This document shows positions 35,086 to 44,271 of a stretch of 64,000 nucleotides of DNA, in pieces (positions within the stretch are counted from its first letter, which is position 1; every line of letters begins with the position of its first letter). The position numbers were made by a program, and so were the translations under genes. Origin of the DNA: Bradyrhizobium sp. 4 (GTDB taxonomy: Bacteria > Pseudomonadota > Alphaproteobacteria > Rhizobiales > Xanthobacteraceae); contig NZ_CP064686.1 of the NCBI RefSeq assembly GCF_023100905.1, positions 124,001-188,000 of the forward strand, given 5' to 3'. The notes beneath the pieces are model-generated. The model saw nothing but the letters and a program-made list of their open reading frames with translations, had not been told where the DNA came from and did not search any database.

Positions 35086-37806
35086 ATGACCTCGCTCGAC
35101 AGCTTCAAATGCAAAAAGACCCTCAAGGTCGGCGCCAAGACCTATGTCTATTACAGCCTGCCCACGGCCGAGAAGAATGGTCTGAAGGGAATTTCAAAAC
35201 TCCCCTATTCGATGAAGGTCCTGCTCGAGAACCTGCTCCGCAACGAGGACGGCCGCTCGGTCAAGAAGGAAGACATCGTCGCGGTGTCGAAATGGCTGCG
35301 CAAGAAGTCGCTGGAGCATGAGATCGCCTTCCGCCCGGCGCGCGTGCTGATGCAGGACTTCACCGGCGTGCCCGCCGTGGTCGATCTCGCCGCGATGCGC
35401 AATGCGATGCAGAAGCTCGGCGGCGATGCCGAGAAGATCAATCCGCTGGTGCCGGTCGACCTCGTCATCGACCACTCCGTGATCGTGAACTTCTTCGGTG
35501 ACAACAAGGCCTTCGGCAAGAACGTCACCGAGGAATACAAGCAGAACCAGGAGCGCTACGAGTTCCTGAAATGGGGCCAGAAGGCGTTCTCGAACTTCTC
35601 CGTCGTGCCGCCCGGCACCGGCATCTGCCACCAGGTCAATCTCGAATATCTCTCCCAGACGGTCTGGACCAAGAAGGAGAAGATGACGGTCGGCAAGAAG
35701 ACCGGCACCTTCGAGGTCGCCTATCCCGACTCGCTGGTCGGCACCGATTCCCACACCACCATGGTCAACGGTCTCGCCGTGCTCGGCTGGGGCGTCGGCG
35801 GCATCGAGGCCGAAGCCTGCATGCTCGGCCAGCCGCTGTCGATGCTGTTGCCCAACGTCGTCGGCTTCAAGCTGAAGGGTGCGATGAAGGAAGGCGTCAC
35901 CGCGACCGATCTCGTGCTGACCGTGACGCAGATGCTGCGCAAACTCGGCGTCGTCGGCAAGTTCGTCGAGTTCTTCGGCCCCGGCCTCGACCATCTCTCG
36001 GTCGCCGACAAGGCGACGATCGCCAACATGGCGCCCGAATATGGCGCGACCTGCGGCTTCTTCCCGGTCGACGCCGCCGCGCTCGATTATCTCAAGACCT
36101 CCGGCCGCGCCTCGGCGCGCGTCGCGCTGGTGCAGGCCTATGCGAAGGCGCAAGGACTGTTCCGCACCGCCAAGTCGCCCGATCCGGTGTTCACGGAGAC
36201 GCTGACGCTCGACCTCGGCGATGTCGTGCCATCGATGGCCGGCCCGAAGCGCCCCGAAGGCCGCATTGCGCTGCCGTCCGTGGCCGAGGGCTTCTCGCTC
36301 GCCCTCGCCAGCGAATACAAGAAGGCCGAGGAGCCGGGGAAGCGCTTCGCCGTTGATGGCAAGAAGTTCGACATCGGCCATGGCGACGTCGTGATCGCCG
36401 CAATCACCTCCTGCACCAACACCTCGAACCCGAGCGTGCTGATCGGCGCCGGTCTGCTGGCGCGCAACGCCGCCGCGAAGGGCCTCAAGGCAAAGCCGTG
36501 GGTGAAGACCTCGCTGGCACCCGGCAGCCAGGTGGTGGCGGCCTATCTCGCCGATTCCGGTCTCCAGGCCGATCTCGACAAGGTCGGCTTCAACCTGGTC
36601 GGCTTCGGCTGCACCACCTGCATCGGCAATTCCGGTCCGCTGCCCGAGGAGATCTCGAAGTCGATCAACGACAACGGCATCGTCGCGGCTGCGGTGCTCT
36701 CCGGCAATCGCAACTTCGAAGGCCGTGTCTCGCCGGACGTGCAGGCGAACTACCTCGCCTCGCCGCCGCTCGTGGTCGCTCATGCGCTCGCGGGTACCGT
36801 CACCAAGAACCTCGCTGTCGAGCCGCTCGGTGAAGGCAAGGACGGCAAGCCGGTGTACCTCAAGGACATCTGGCCGACGACAAAGGAGATCAACGCCTTC
36901 ATGAAGAAGTTCGTGACCGCGGCGATCTTCAAGAAGAAGTATGCCGACGTGTTCAAGGGCGACACCAATTGGCGCAAGATCAAGACGGTCGAGAGCGAGA
37001 CCTATCGCTGGAACATGAGCTCGACCTATGTGCAGAACCCGCCCTATTTCGAAGGCATGAAGAAGGAGCCGGAGCCGGTCACCGACATCGTCGAGGCCCG
37101 CATCCTCGCCATGTTCGGCGACAAGATCACCACCGACCACATCTCGCCGGCCGGTTCGATCAAGCTTACCTCGCCCGCCGGCAAATATCTCAGCGAGCAC
37201 CAGGTGCGTCCGGCCGACTTCAACCAGTACGGCACGCGCCGCGGCAACCATGAAGTCATGATGCGCGGCACCTTCGCCAATATCCGCATCAAGAACTTCA
37301 TGCTCAAGGGCGCGGATGGAAATATCCCCGAGGGCGGTCTGACAAAACACTGGCCCGACGGCGAGCAGATGTCGATCTACGACGCCGCGATGAAGTACCA
37401 GCAGGAGCAGGTGCCGCTGGTGGTGTTCGCTGGCGCCGAATACGGCAACGGCTCCTCGCGCGACTGGGCCGCGAAGGGCACGCGTCTGCTCGGCGTGCGT
37501 GCCGTGATCTGCCAGAGCTTCGAGCGCATCCACCGCTCCAACCTGGTCGGCATGGGCGTGCTGCCGCTGACCTTCGAGGACGGCACCTCCTGGTCGTCGC
37601 TCGGTCTGAAGGGCGACGAGAAGGTCACGCTGCGCGGCCTCATCGGCGACCTCAAGCCGCGCCAGAAGCTGACCGCGGAGATCGTCTCCGGCGACGGTTC
37701 GCTGCAGCGCGTTTCGCTGCTCTGCCGCATCGATACGCTGGACGAGCTCGAATACTACCGCAACGGCGGCATCCTGCACTACGTGCTGCGCAAGCTCGCG
37801 GCGTAA
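35086..37806 (+). CDS. acnA: Aconitate hydratase AcnA
   Basis: A 906-residue monomeric aconitase A, isomerising citrate to isocitrate in the TCA cycle. The [4Fe-4S] ligands are in SCTNTSNPSV and GCTTCIGNSG. The substrate-binding segments FGDNKAFGKN, GTDSHTTMVNGL and the C-terminal YGNGSSRDWAAKG swivelling-domain motif are intact. Divergent from ccmA, with a 242-bp gap that must hold both promoters. Followed by a hairpin terminator. Confidence 0.98.
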   Translation: MTSLDSFKCKKTLKVGAKTYVYYSLPTAEKNGLKGISKLPYSMKVLLENLLRNEDGRSVKKEDIVAVSKWLRKKSLEHEIAFRPARVLMQDFTGVPAVVDLAAMRNAMQKLGGDAEKINPLVPVDLVIDHSVIVNFFGDNKAFGKNVTEEYKQNQERYEFLKWGQKAFSNFSVVPPGTGICHQVNLEYLSQTVWTKKEKMTVGKKTGTFEVAYPDSLVGTDSHTTMVNGLAVLGWGVGGIEAEACMLGQPLSMLLPNVVGFKLKGAMKEGVTATDLVLTVTQMLRKLGVVGKFVEFFGPGLDHLSVADKATIANMAPEYGATCGFFPVDAAALDYLKTSGRASARVALVQAYAKAQGLFRTAKSPDPVFTETLTLDLGDVVPSMAGPKRPEGRIALPSVAEGFSLALASEYKKAEEPGKRFAVDGKKFDIGHGDVVIAAITSCTNTSNPSVLIGAGLLARNAAAKGLKAKPWVKTSLAPGSQVVAAYLADSGLQADLDKVGFNLVGFGCTTCIGNSGPLPEEISKSINDNGIVAAAVLSGNRNFEGRVSPDVQANYLASPPLVVAHALAGTVTKNLAVEPLGEGKDGKPVYLKDIWPTTKEINAFMKKFVTAAIFKKKYADVFKGDTNWRKIKTVESETYRWNMSSTYVQNPPYFEGMKKEPEPVTDIVEARILAMFGDKITTDHISPAGSIKLTSPAGKYLSEHQVRPADFNQYGTRRGNHEVMMRGTFANIRIKNFMLKGADGNIPEGGLTKHWPDGEQMSIYDAAMKYQQEQVPLVVFAGAEYGNGSSRDWAAKGTRLLGVRAVICQSFERIHRSNLVGMGVLPLTFEDGTSWSSLGLKGDEKVTLRGLIGDLKPRQKLTAEIVSGDGSLQRVSLLCRIDTLDELEYYRNGGILHYVLRKLAA

Positions 37807-37856
37807 GCGCGGATTTGTGAACGGTGGCTCACTGCGAAGTGAGTAGTAGGTTACAC

Positions 37857-37892
37857 GAAGGCGGCCTATCACAAGGCCGCCTTCACGCGTTT
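37857..37892 (+). terminator. Rho-independent terminator of acnA
   Basis: Stem AAGGCGGCC/GGCCGCCTT with a short AT-rich loop, followed by a weak T-containing stretch, 50 bp after the stop. Confidence 0.6.
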
Positions 37893-38039
37893 GCGGCAGG
37901 TTTCGGATGGCCCGCCCGGCGGAGAACCTCACGCCCTGGACGGCTGCTGTGGCCGACGAATGTGTGAGGCCCGTAAGAATACGGTGACCATCCGGCGGTA
38001 AGCTTTCCCTCTCTCGAGCAATGGTGTGCGGCGTTCGAC

Positions 38040-38816
38040 ATGACAACAATGACGGCTTCTCATCTGGTTTCACGTTGGTCCGGCGCCCTCTGGTCGGGTG
38101 CACTTGGTCTCTGTGCGATCGTCGCCGTCATTCGTCCTGCCGAGGCTGATCCCCGCGCCGTTGTCGAATTGTTTACCTCGCAGGGCTGCTCGTCCTGCCC
38201 GCCGGCCGACAAGATCATCGGCGACCTCGCCCGCGATCCCTCGATCATCGCGCTGAGCATGCCGATCGACTATTGGGACTATCTCGGCTGGAAGGACACA
38301 TTGGCCGATTCGCGCTTCTCTGCACGGCAGCGTGCCTATTCGCGCATGCGCGGCGACCGCGAAGTCTACACGCCGCAGGTCGTGGTCAACGGCTCCACGC
38401 ATGTCGTCGGCAGCGATCGCACTGGCATCGAAAGCGCGATCGGCAAAACCGACGCGGGCACTGGTGTGATGAGCGTACCGGTGACGATGTCGCTCGCGGG
38501 CAAGCAGATCAACGTCTCGGTGGCCGCGAGCAAGGAGCCGACGGCGTCCCACGGCGAGGTCTGGATCTGCTCGATTGCGAAGTCGGTGCCGATCGCGATC
38601 AGCCGCGGTGAAAATCGCGGACAGCAGGTGATCTATCACAACGTGGTGCGCAACCTGCTCAAGGTCGGCGACTGGACCGGCCGTCCGGAAAGCTGGACGG
38701 TGCCGATCGAGAACCTCACGCGCGACGGCGTCGACGGTGCTGTGGTCTACGTCCAGGACGGCAGCCGGGAAAAGCCGGGCCCGATGCTGGGCGCGGCGTA
38801 CACATCGCTGCACTAA
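38040..38816 (+). CDS. Exported DUF1223 (thioredoxin-like) protein
   Basis: A 258-residue protein with a signal peptide (hydrophobic GALGLCAIVAVIRPAEA, residues about 22-37). The mature part starts VVELFTSQGCSSCPPADKII, a thioredoxin-like fold whose CSSC resembles a redox CxxC motif. The family is DUF1223, common in alphaproteobacteria. Redox activity in the periplasm is inferred from the CSSC motif only. Confidence 0.87.
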   Translation: MTTMTASHLVSRWSGALWSGALGLCAIVAVIRPAEADPRAVVELFTSQGCSSCPPADKIIGDLARDPSIIALSMPIDYWDYLGWKDTLADSRFSARQRAYSRMRGDREVYTPQVVVNGSTHVVGSDRTGIESAIGKTDAGTGVMSVPVTMSLAGKQINVSVAASKEPTASHGEVWICSIAKSVPIAISRGENRGQQVIYHNVVRNLLKVGDWTGRPESWTVPIENLTRDGVDGAVVYVQDGSREKPGPMLGAAYTSLH

Positions 38817-38856
38817 CGCGCACACTTCGAATATTCCGATTCAAACGCACTCTCAA

Positions 38857-38966
38857 TCCTCATGGTGAGGAGGCGCGTCAGCGCCGTCTCAAACCATGCA
38901 GGCCCTGCTGAGGCAGCTCGGCCTCGATCCTTCGAGACGCCGCTTCGCGGCTCCTCAGGATGAGGG
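38857..38966. repeat. Palindromic repeat, family J
   Basis: CCTCATGGTGAGGAGGCGCG at the left and CGCGGCTCCTCAGGATGAGG at the right form an inverted pair with internal complementarity. A related short half is seen near 29143. Confidence 0.7.
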
Positions 38967-39042
38967 GAGGGAGTGTTCTCGCTGATGAGGAAGAAGTCCG
39001 TCGAGGCGGAAACATCCCGACACAAACAAAACCGACCCCAAA

Positions 39043-39074
39043 CAAAAAAGGACCAACTCGCGTTGGCCCTCCTT
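39043..39074 (-). terminator. Strong orphan rho-independent terminator, minus strand
   Basis: On the minus strand an 11-pair stem (outer arm AAGGAGGGCCAAC with GTTGGTCCTT, GCGA tetraloop) is followed by TTTTTT. No minus-strand protein gene ends upstream of it: the nearest, at 39888, is on the far side of a plus-strand gene. Confidence 0.8.
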
Positions 39075-39200
39075 GTCGTGCGAACAGACCCGATCCTGAC
39101 GGCCCCGGGGGGCTGGGGGCTGAGGAATCCGGAACCGAAAGGACCGGGTCAACGCACACAGGTCTTTTCGCAATGCAGGGCGGCAGTCGCTTGGCGGAAA
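39075..39200 (-). ncRNA. Candidate small RNA ending at the 39043 terminator
   Basis: Minus-strand sequence here can fold into a rod: GTGCG/CGCAC, ACCCG/CGGGT and GTCC/GGAT arms pair in register around an inner GC-rich hairpin, directly before the terminator. The 5' end and promoter are not clear. I could not match it to 6S, 4.5S, tmRNA or RNase P RNA. Boundaries are approximate. Confidence 0.35.
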
Positions 39201-39412
39201 AGCGGCGACACTATGATTCCTGCTAACGATCCCGTGACGGTTTGCCGCGACAGAGTTCCACCGCTGCGTGTGGGCGGTTTGCTCCGGTCCAACGTCCTTA
39301 CAGGGCCCCTTGCAGTGGGGAACAGTTGGCGCGATCATGCAACTGTCATGATCCGCGGTTCCGGGGACGGTCTTCGCGGACGCGATCATGCTGATACGAC
39401 AGGAGGCAGCCT

Positions 39413-39781
39413 ATGAGTCTGTCGGAGGATGCCGATCCGAGCGAACAGCGCGCGGCGGCGCGCCCCGCCGCTTCGAATGCGCAACCGAGCCGCGTAACGT
39501 TCAATCGGCTCGAGCTGCACCGTATTCTCAATCTCTACGGCCGGATGGTCGCCGACGGCGAGTGGCGGGACTATGCCATCGACTTCCTCAAGGATCGCGC
39601 CGTGTTCTCGGTCTTTCGCCGAGCTTCGGAAGTGCCGATCTATCGCATCGAGAAGGATCCGCGCCTCGCGCGCAAGCAGGGCATGTACAGCGTGATCTCG
39701 GCGACGGGCCTGATCCTGCGCCGCGGCCACGAGCTGGAGCGCGTGCTCCTGGTGATCGATCGCAAGCTGGCGGTGGTGTAG
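39413..39781 (+). CDS. DUF2794 domain protein
   Basis: A 122-residue cytoplasmic protein with the DUF2794 core from about residue 27: VTFNRLELHRILNLYGRMVADGEW and the central DYAIDFLKDRAVFSVFRRASE. The first 25 residues are Ala/Glu-rich and disordered. GGAGG lies 6 bp before the ATG. The family is confined mostly to alphaproteobacteria and has no known function. Located just downstream of a possible antisense ncRNA region. Confidence 0.88.
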   Translation: MSLSEDADPSEQRAAARPAASNAQPSRVTFNRLELHRILNLYGRMVADGEWRDYAIDFLKDRAVFSVFRRASEVPIYRIEKDPRLARKQGMYSVISATGLILRRGHELERVLLVIDRKLAVV

Positions 39782-39787
39782 CGTTTC

Positions 39788-39875
39788 GTAGCCCGGATGG
39801 AGCGCAGCGCAATCCGGGGCAGTCGTATCCGCGGATGAACCTTTCCCGGATTTCGCTTCGCTCCATCCGGGCTAC
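39788..39875. repeat. Palindromic repeat, family F
   Basis: GTAGCCCGGATGGAGCGCAG at the left and its near complement CGCTCCATCCGGGCTAC at the right. It separates convergent genes. Confidence 0.8.
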
Positions 39876-39887
39876 AAGAGCTGAACC

Positions 39888-40418
39888 CTACTTCTCCGGC
39901 ACCGTAGTCGCGCCCTCGCCAAGATCTCGCTGCATCATCACCGTGTCCAGCCAGCGGCCGAATTTCAGCCCGACGCTGGGATGCGTGCCGATCATCCTGA
40001 AGCCGCCCTTGGTGTGCACGCCGATCGAGCCGGCATTGGCGGAATCGCCGATCACCGCGATCATCTGGCGGAAGCCGCGCGCCTCGCATTCGACGATCAG
40101 CCGCTCCAGCAGGAGCGCTCCGATGCCGCGGCGGTGAAAGGACGGATCGAGATAGATCGAGTTCTCGACCGTGAAGCGGTAGGCCGGCCGTGGCCGGTAG
40201 GCGCCGGCATAGGCGTAGCCGGCGACGCGCCCCTCGAGGATGGCGACGAAATAGGGATAGCCGCCGTCGATCAGCGTGCGGTAGCGGCGCGTCATCTCGG
40301 CGAGGTCGGGCGGCTCCAGCTCGAATGTCGCCGTGCCCTCGCGGACAGCCTGCTGGTAGATGGCGGTGATGGCGGGCAGGTCGGCCTCAGTGGTGGGCCT
40401 GATATCGGGTGCGGACAT
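39888..40418 (-). CDS. GNAT N-acetyltransferase, phosphinothricin-acetyltransferase-like
   Basis: A 176-residue GNAT enzyme. The acetyl-CoA pyrophosphate loop RRGIGALLLERL and the N-terminal IRPTTEADLPAITAIYQQAV resemble the PAT/Bar and methionine-sulfone acetyltransferase branch. The ENSIYLDPSFHRRG segment is typical. Chromosomal homologues of this type often acetylate amino-acid analogues; resistance to phosphinothricin is not implied. Monocistronic. Confidence 0.87.
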   Translation of the reverse strand: MSAPDIRPTTEADLPAITAIYQQAVREGTATFELEPPDLAEMTRRYRTLIDGGYPYFVAILEGRVAGYAYAGAYRPRPAYRFTVENSIYLDPSFHRRGIGALLLERLIVECEARGFRQMIAVIGDSANAGSIGVHTKGGFRMIGTHPSVGLKFGRWLDTVMMQRDLGEGATTVPEK

Positions 40419-40477
40419 GCCGCAAGATTAGAGCCTTCCCGGGACCACTGGAAGAGGCAACGGCCTCCCCACGCCGC

Positions 40478-40559
40478 CATTGCGAGCGGAACGAATCAAT
40501 CCAGGAATGCGTCCGTGGAGGGACTCTGGATTGCTTCGTCGCAAGAGCTCCTCGCAATG
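40478..40559. repeat. Palindromic repeat, family G, copy 1
   Basis: Left CATTGCGAGCGGAACGAATC, right GTCGCAAGAGCTCCTCGCAATG, with an internal ATCCAGG/CTGGAT pair. A second copy is at 63866. Confidence 0.75.
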
Positions 40560-40581
40560 GCGGTGGTTGAGGGAACACGCC

Positions 40582-40612
40582 CAAACAAAAACCCCGGCCT
40601 TTCGGCCGGGGC
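40582..40612 (-). terminator. Rho-independent terminator of the BI-1 gene
   Basis: Minus strand CCCCGGCC-GAAA-GGCCGGGG followed by TTTTTGTTTG, 26 bp after the stop codon. Confidence 0.85.
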
Positions 40613-40638
40613 TGGTGTCCTTCGCTCTGGTCTGACGC

Positions 40639-41430
40639 TTAGTCGCGCTGGCCGAGGAGCTGCAGGAGCAGCGTGAACAGGTTGATGAAGTTCAGGTACA
40701 GCGACAGCGCGCCGGTGATGGCCGCACGCTCTGCGATGTCACCGCCGGCCGAGGCGTAGCCGTAGATGTAGTCGTTCTTGAGCCGCTGGGTATCCCAGGC
40801 GGTGAGGCCCGCGAACACCAGCACGCCGACCACCGACACGACGAACTGCAGCACCGAGCTCGCCAGGAACAGATTCACCAGGCTCGCGATGACGATGCCG
40901 ATCAGGCCCATGAACAGGAACGAACCCATTCCGCTCATGTCACGTTTGGTGGTGTAGCCGTAGAGGCTGAGCGCGCCGAAGGTCGCCGCGGTGATGAAGA
41001 ACACCCGCACGATCGAGGTGTGGGTGAACACCAGGAAGATCGAGGACAGCGAGACGCCCATCAGCGCCGCGAACACCCAGAACAGGATCTGGGCGGTCGA
41101 GGGAGCGAGACGGTTGATGCCCGCCGAGATCACGAACACCATGGCGAGCGGCGCGAGCATGAACAGCCACTTCAGGGGGCTGACGAACATCGCGTAGCCG
41201 AACGGCGTCAGGAACAGCTTGCCGACGCGGACGGCTTCCGGGGTCGGAACATCCGTCACGGCGGCCATGTAGACGCCGAGCGCGGCCAAGCCGGTGATGG
41301 CCAGGCCGATGCTCATGTAGTTGTAGATGCGCAGCATGTAGGCGCGCAGGCCGGCATCGACCGTCGCGGCGTCAACACGCCCGGCGGCCCTGCCGAAAGG
41401 AGAAGCGTAATTGCGGTCTAGGTCCGACAT
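40639..41430 (-). CDS. Bax inhibitor-1/YccA-family membrane protein
   Basis: A 263-residue protein with seven transmembrane segments and the BI-1/UPF0005 pattern. Landmarks include YMLRIYNYMSIGLAITGLAA near the start and LTAWDTQRLKNDY with the DIAERAAITGALSLYLNFINLF tail. Members affect membrane-protein quality control (YccA with FtsH) or calcium leak; which applies here is unknown. Followed by a good terminator. Confidence 0.93.
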   Translation of the reverse strand: MSDLDRNYASPFGRAAGRVDAATVDAGLRAYMLRIYNYMSIGLAITGLAALGVYMAAVTDVPTPEAVRVGKLFLTPFGYAMFVSPLKWLFMLAPLAMVFVISAGINRLAPSTAQILFWVFAALMGVSLSSIFLVFTHTSIVRVFFITAATFGALSLYGYTTKRDMSGMGSFLFMGLIGIVIASLVNLFLASSVLQFVVSVVGVLVFAGLTAWDTQRLKNDYIYGYASAGGDIAERAAITGALSLYLNFINLFTLLLQLLGQRD

Positions 41431-41700
41431 GGTCGAATTCCCGTTGGTTGGTCCGGTCCGGCATGAGGGTCGCCACGCCGCCGGTTCGTCAAATTCTATC
41501 TCGGATACCGATGTCTGCCGACTAAATTTTGGCTAACAATCGGGGCTCCGAACCCATTCGATATGTGGGAAACTAACACATCCGCTGCAACCGTCCACGC
41601 GCGGCTGAATGTCGCCCTTCCCTGCAATCCAGACGAGCGGACGTGGTTAATCGCCGGAATCGTGCGATTTCGCTCCCGTGCCGCCGCCCGCTACCATTTG

Positions 41701-44271
41701 TCACAAATTCCGCAACACCGTGGCGGGCTTTTTGTTCAACGCCAGCAGCGTGCCGGCGAGACCCAGGCCGACCGTGACGACCAAGGCAGCCGCGACCACG
41801 CCGGCGGCGCTGCCGCCCTGCCAGACGAAGGTAAGGGTCATCAGTCGGGTCACGATCATCCAGGCCGCGACGCTGCCGGCGAAAACGCCGAACATTGCGG
41901 TTGCAAGCCCGATCAAGAGGTATTCGAGCGCATAGGCGCCGAGCAGCCGCAGCCGGGTCGCACCCAGCGTTTTGAGGATCACCGCATCGTAGACCCGGTG
42001 GCGGTGGCCGGCGGCGAGCGCGCCGCCCAACACCAGGATCGCCGAGATCAGGGTCACAGCGCTGGCGCCGCGGATTGCCAGCGCCAGATTGGTCACGACC
42101 GAGCCGACCGTCTCCATCACCTCGCGCACGCGCACGCTCGTCACCATCGGATAGGCGTCAGCGACCTCCTTGATGATCTTGCCGTCGCCGGCCGCATTGC
42201 CGCCGGCTTCCGTCAGCGTCGCGATATGGGTGTGCGGCGCGCCCTTGAATGCGTTCGGGGAGAACACGAGGACGAAATTGATGCCGAGGCCCTGCCAGTC
42301 GATGCTGCGAAGATTGCTGATCTTCGCGGGGATGTCGCGGCCGAGGATATTGACCACGACCTCGTCGCCGAGCTTGAGGCCAAGTCCGTCCGCGATCTTC
42401 TTCTCCATCGAAACCAACGGCGGGCCGGAATAATCGGCGCTCCACCACTCGCCCTCGACCACCTTGGAGCCTTTCGGCAGCTCGGCGGTATAGGTCAGGC
42501 CACGGTCGCTCTGCAGCACCCACTCGGAATCGGTGCTGGGCTTGAGCTCTTCGGCGCGGACGCCACGGGCTCCCACGATGCGCCCGCGCAGCATCGGGAC
42601 GTCATCGATCGTCGCGCCAGGGGCGATCTGGCGCAGATATGAGTCGAACTGCTCGGCCTGCGTGCTCGGAATATCGATGAAGAAGAACGATGGCGCGTGC
42701 TCGGGCAGTGCCGCCAGGAACTGCCGGCGCAGATTGCCGTCGATCTGGGTGATGGTGACGAGCACGGCGAGCCCGAGGCCAAGCGACAGCACGACCGAGG
42801 GCGTCAACGCGCCCGGCCGGTGGATGTTGGCGATCGCAAGTCGCAGCATTGGCCAGCGCGTGCGCGGCAGCCGCCGCGCGATCGTCATCAACAGCGCGGC
42901 AATGCCGCGCAGCAGCGCGAACACGACCACGGAGGAGGCCACGAACACGGCGGCGATGCGCTTGTCGAAGGACAGCCCGATCACGACCGCGATGAGCAGC
43001 GCGATCACGACAGCCATGAAGACGAGATAACTCCAGCGTGGCCGATGCCATTCCGAGCTGATGGTGTCGCGGAACAGGGCGGCCACCGGCACGTCGTGCA
43101 CCCGCCCGAGCGGCCACAGGCCGAAGGCAAGCGCCGTGAGCAGCCCGTAGACGAACGACAGCGCGAGCTCGTCGGCATGCACCGCCGGCACCACCGGCAG
43201 CGGCAGTAGCTTGCCGAACAGGCCGACGATCGCGAAGGGCATGGCGGCGCCGAGCGCGAGGCCGATCGCCGAGCCGATCGCGGCGAGCAGGAGCACCTGG
43301 GCGAGATAGATGCCGAACACGTCGCGCCCGGTGGCGCCGACGGCCTTGAAGGCCGCGATCACCTCGAGCTTGTGGTCGATATGGGCCTTGACGGCATTGG
43401 CGACGCCGACGCCACCGACCAGCAGCGCGGCGAGGCCGACTAGGGTCAGGAACTGCGTGAAGCGGTTGATGTTGCGCTCGAGCTGTGGCGAGGCATTGGA
43501 GCGGCTGCGGACCTCCCAGCCGGCCTGCGGCGCGGCGTTGCGCGCGTCCGCGATGAAGGCGTCGGTGGCGCGCTCGCTATTGGCGATCTCCGGCAGTTTC
43601 ACACGATAGACCCAGCGCACCAGGCTGCCGGGCTGGACCAGCCCGGTGGCGCGGAGGCCCGCTTCGCTGATCAGGAAGCGCGGGCCGAAGCCGATGCCGC
43701 CGGCGAGCTTGTCGGGCTCGGCTTCGACGGCGCTGCGGATCTGGAACGTGGCAGCCCCGACGGTGACGCGATCGCCGGTCTTGAGCGACAGCCGCGCCAG
43801 CAGTGTCGGATCGGCGGCCGCGCCGAACGCGCCGTCGCGCTCCGCGAGCAGGTCGGACATCGGCAGCGGCGGCGCCAGCGTCAACTGGCCGAGCATCGGA
43901 TAGGTGTCGTCGACCGCCTTCATCTCGACCAGCGCCAGCTTGCCCTCGGCCGAGCGCGCCATGCCGCGCAGTGTGGCGGCGCTCGAGACGGTGCCGCGCG
44001 AACGCAGGAAGGCGACTTCCTCCGGCTTCGCCTCGCGCTGAAACAGGACGAACGACACGTCGCCGCCGAGCAGCGTACGGCCCTCGCGGGCGAGGCCGTC
44101 GCTCAGGCTCGCCGAGACCGAGCCGACACCGGCGATGGCCATCACGCCGAGCGCGATGCAGGCGATGAAGACGTAGAAGCCGCGCAGGCCGCCGCGCAAT
44201 TCGCGCAGCGCGTAGCGCAGCGACAGTGCGACGCCGTTGGGCTTCGCGAACGGTTCGGCAGCAGCGCTCAT
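41701..44271 (-). CDS. ABC transporter permease, YbbP/FtsX-type
   Basis: An 856-residue MacB/FtsX-fold permease fused in the YbbP manner: an N-terminal helix (FYVFIACIALGVMAIAGVG), a large periplasmic domain, a three-helix FtsX block near 260-370, more helices, a second periplasmic domain and a second FtsX block at the C-terminus. Its ATG overlaps the stop of the ATPase gene, so they are coupled. By homology the pair belongs to a lipoprotein-release-like or YbbAP export group; the substrate is unknown. Confidence 0.92.
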   Translation of the reverse strand: MSAAAEPFAKPNGVALSLRYALRELRGGLRGFYVFIACIALGVMAIAGVGSVSASLSDGLAREGRTLLGGDVSFVLFQREAKPEEVAFLRSRGTVSSAATLRGMARSAEGKLALVEMKAVDDTYPMLGQLTLAPPLPMSDLLAERDGAFGAAADPTLLARLSLKTGDRVTVGAATFQIRSAVEAEPDKLAGGIGFGPRFLISEAGLRATGLVQPGSLVRWVYRVKLPEIANSERATDAFIADARNAAPQAGWEVRSRSNASPQLERNINRFTQFLTLVGLAALLVGGVGVANAVKAHIDHKLEVIAAFKAVGATGRDVFGIYLAQVLLLAAIGSAIGLALGAAMPFAIVGLFGKLLPLPVVPAVHADELALSFVYGLLTALAFGLWPLGRVHDVPVAALFRDTISSEWHRPRWSYLVFMAVVIALLIAVVIGLSFDKRIAAVFVASSVVVFALLRGIAALLMTIARRLPRTRWPMLRLAIANIHRPGALTPSVVLSLGLGLAVLVTITQIDGNLRRQFLAALPEHAPSFFFIDIPSTQAEQFDSYLRQIAPGATIDDVPMLRGRIVGARGVRAEELKPSTDSEWVLQSDRGLTYTAELPKGSKVVEGEWWSADYSGPPLVSMEKKIADGLGLKLGDEVVVNILGRDIPAKISNLRSIDWQGLGINFVLVFSPNAFKGAPHTHIATLTEAGGNAAGDGKIIKEVADAYPMVTSVRVREVMETVGSVVTNLALAIRGASAVTLISAILVLGGALAAGHRHRVYDAVILKTLGATRLRLLGAYALEYLLIGLATAMFGVFAGSVAAWMIVTRLMTLTFVWQGGSAAGVVAAALVVTVGLGLAGTLLALNKKPATVLRNL

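Larger units (their letters stand above)
38817..39412. other. 596-bp intergenic region with repeat and candidate ncRNA
   Basis: It contains a family J repeat (38857-38966), a strong minus-strand terminator (39043-39074) and rod-like pairing potential upstream of it. Open frames on both strands run through the region but have atypical composition and no plausible start signals. Confidence 0.5.

Noticed and set aside
35194..38103. 969-codon minus-strand frame opposite acnA
   Set aside because: Same GC-driven artefact; acnA on the plus strand is intact and convincing.
39075..39400. Assignment of the candidate RNA to 6S, 4.5S SRP RNA, tmRNA or RNase P RNA
   Set aside because: The signature cores I know for these (SRP GGAAGNAGC-type loop, tmRNA tag frame ending in Ala codons and stop, RNase P GAGGAAAGTC) are not present.
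38955..39416. Open frames of about 145 codons on both strands in the 38.9-39.4 kb gap
   Set aside because: No ribosome site, atypical composition, and the plus frame runs into the DUF2794 start. The strong terminator and pairing fit an RNA better.
39888..40418. Acquired herbicide-resistance gene (pat/bar)
   Set aside because: The similarity is at family level only; base composition matches the neighbours and no mobile element is near.
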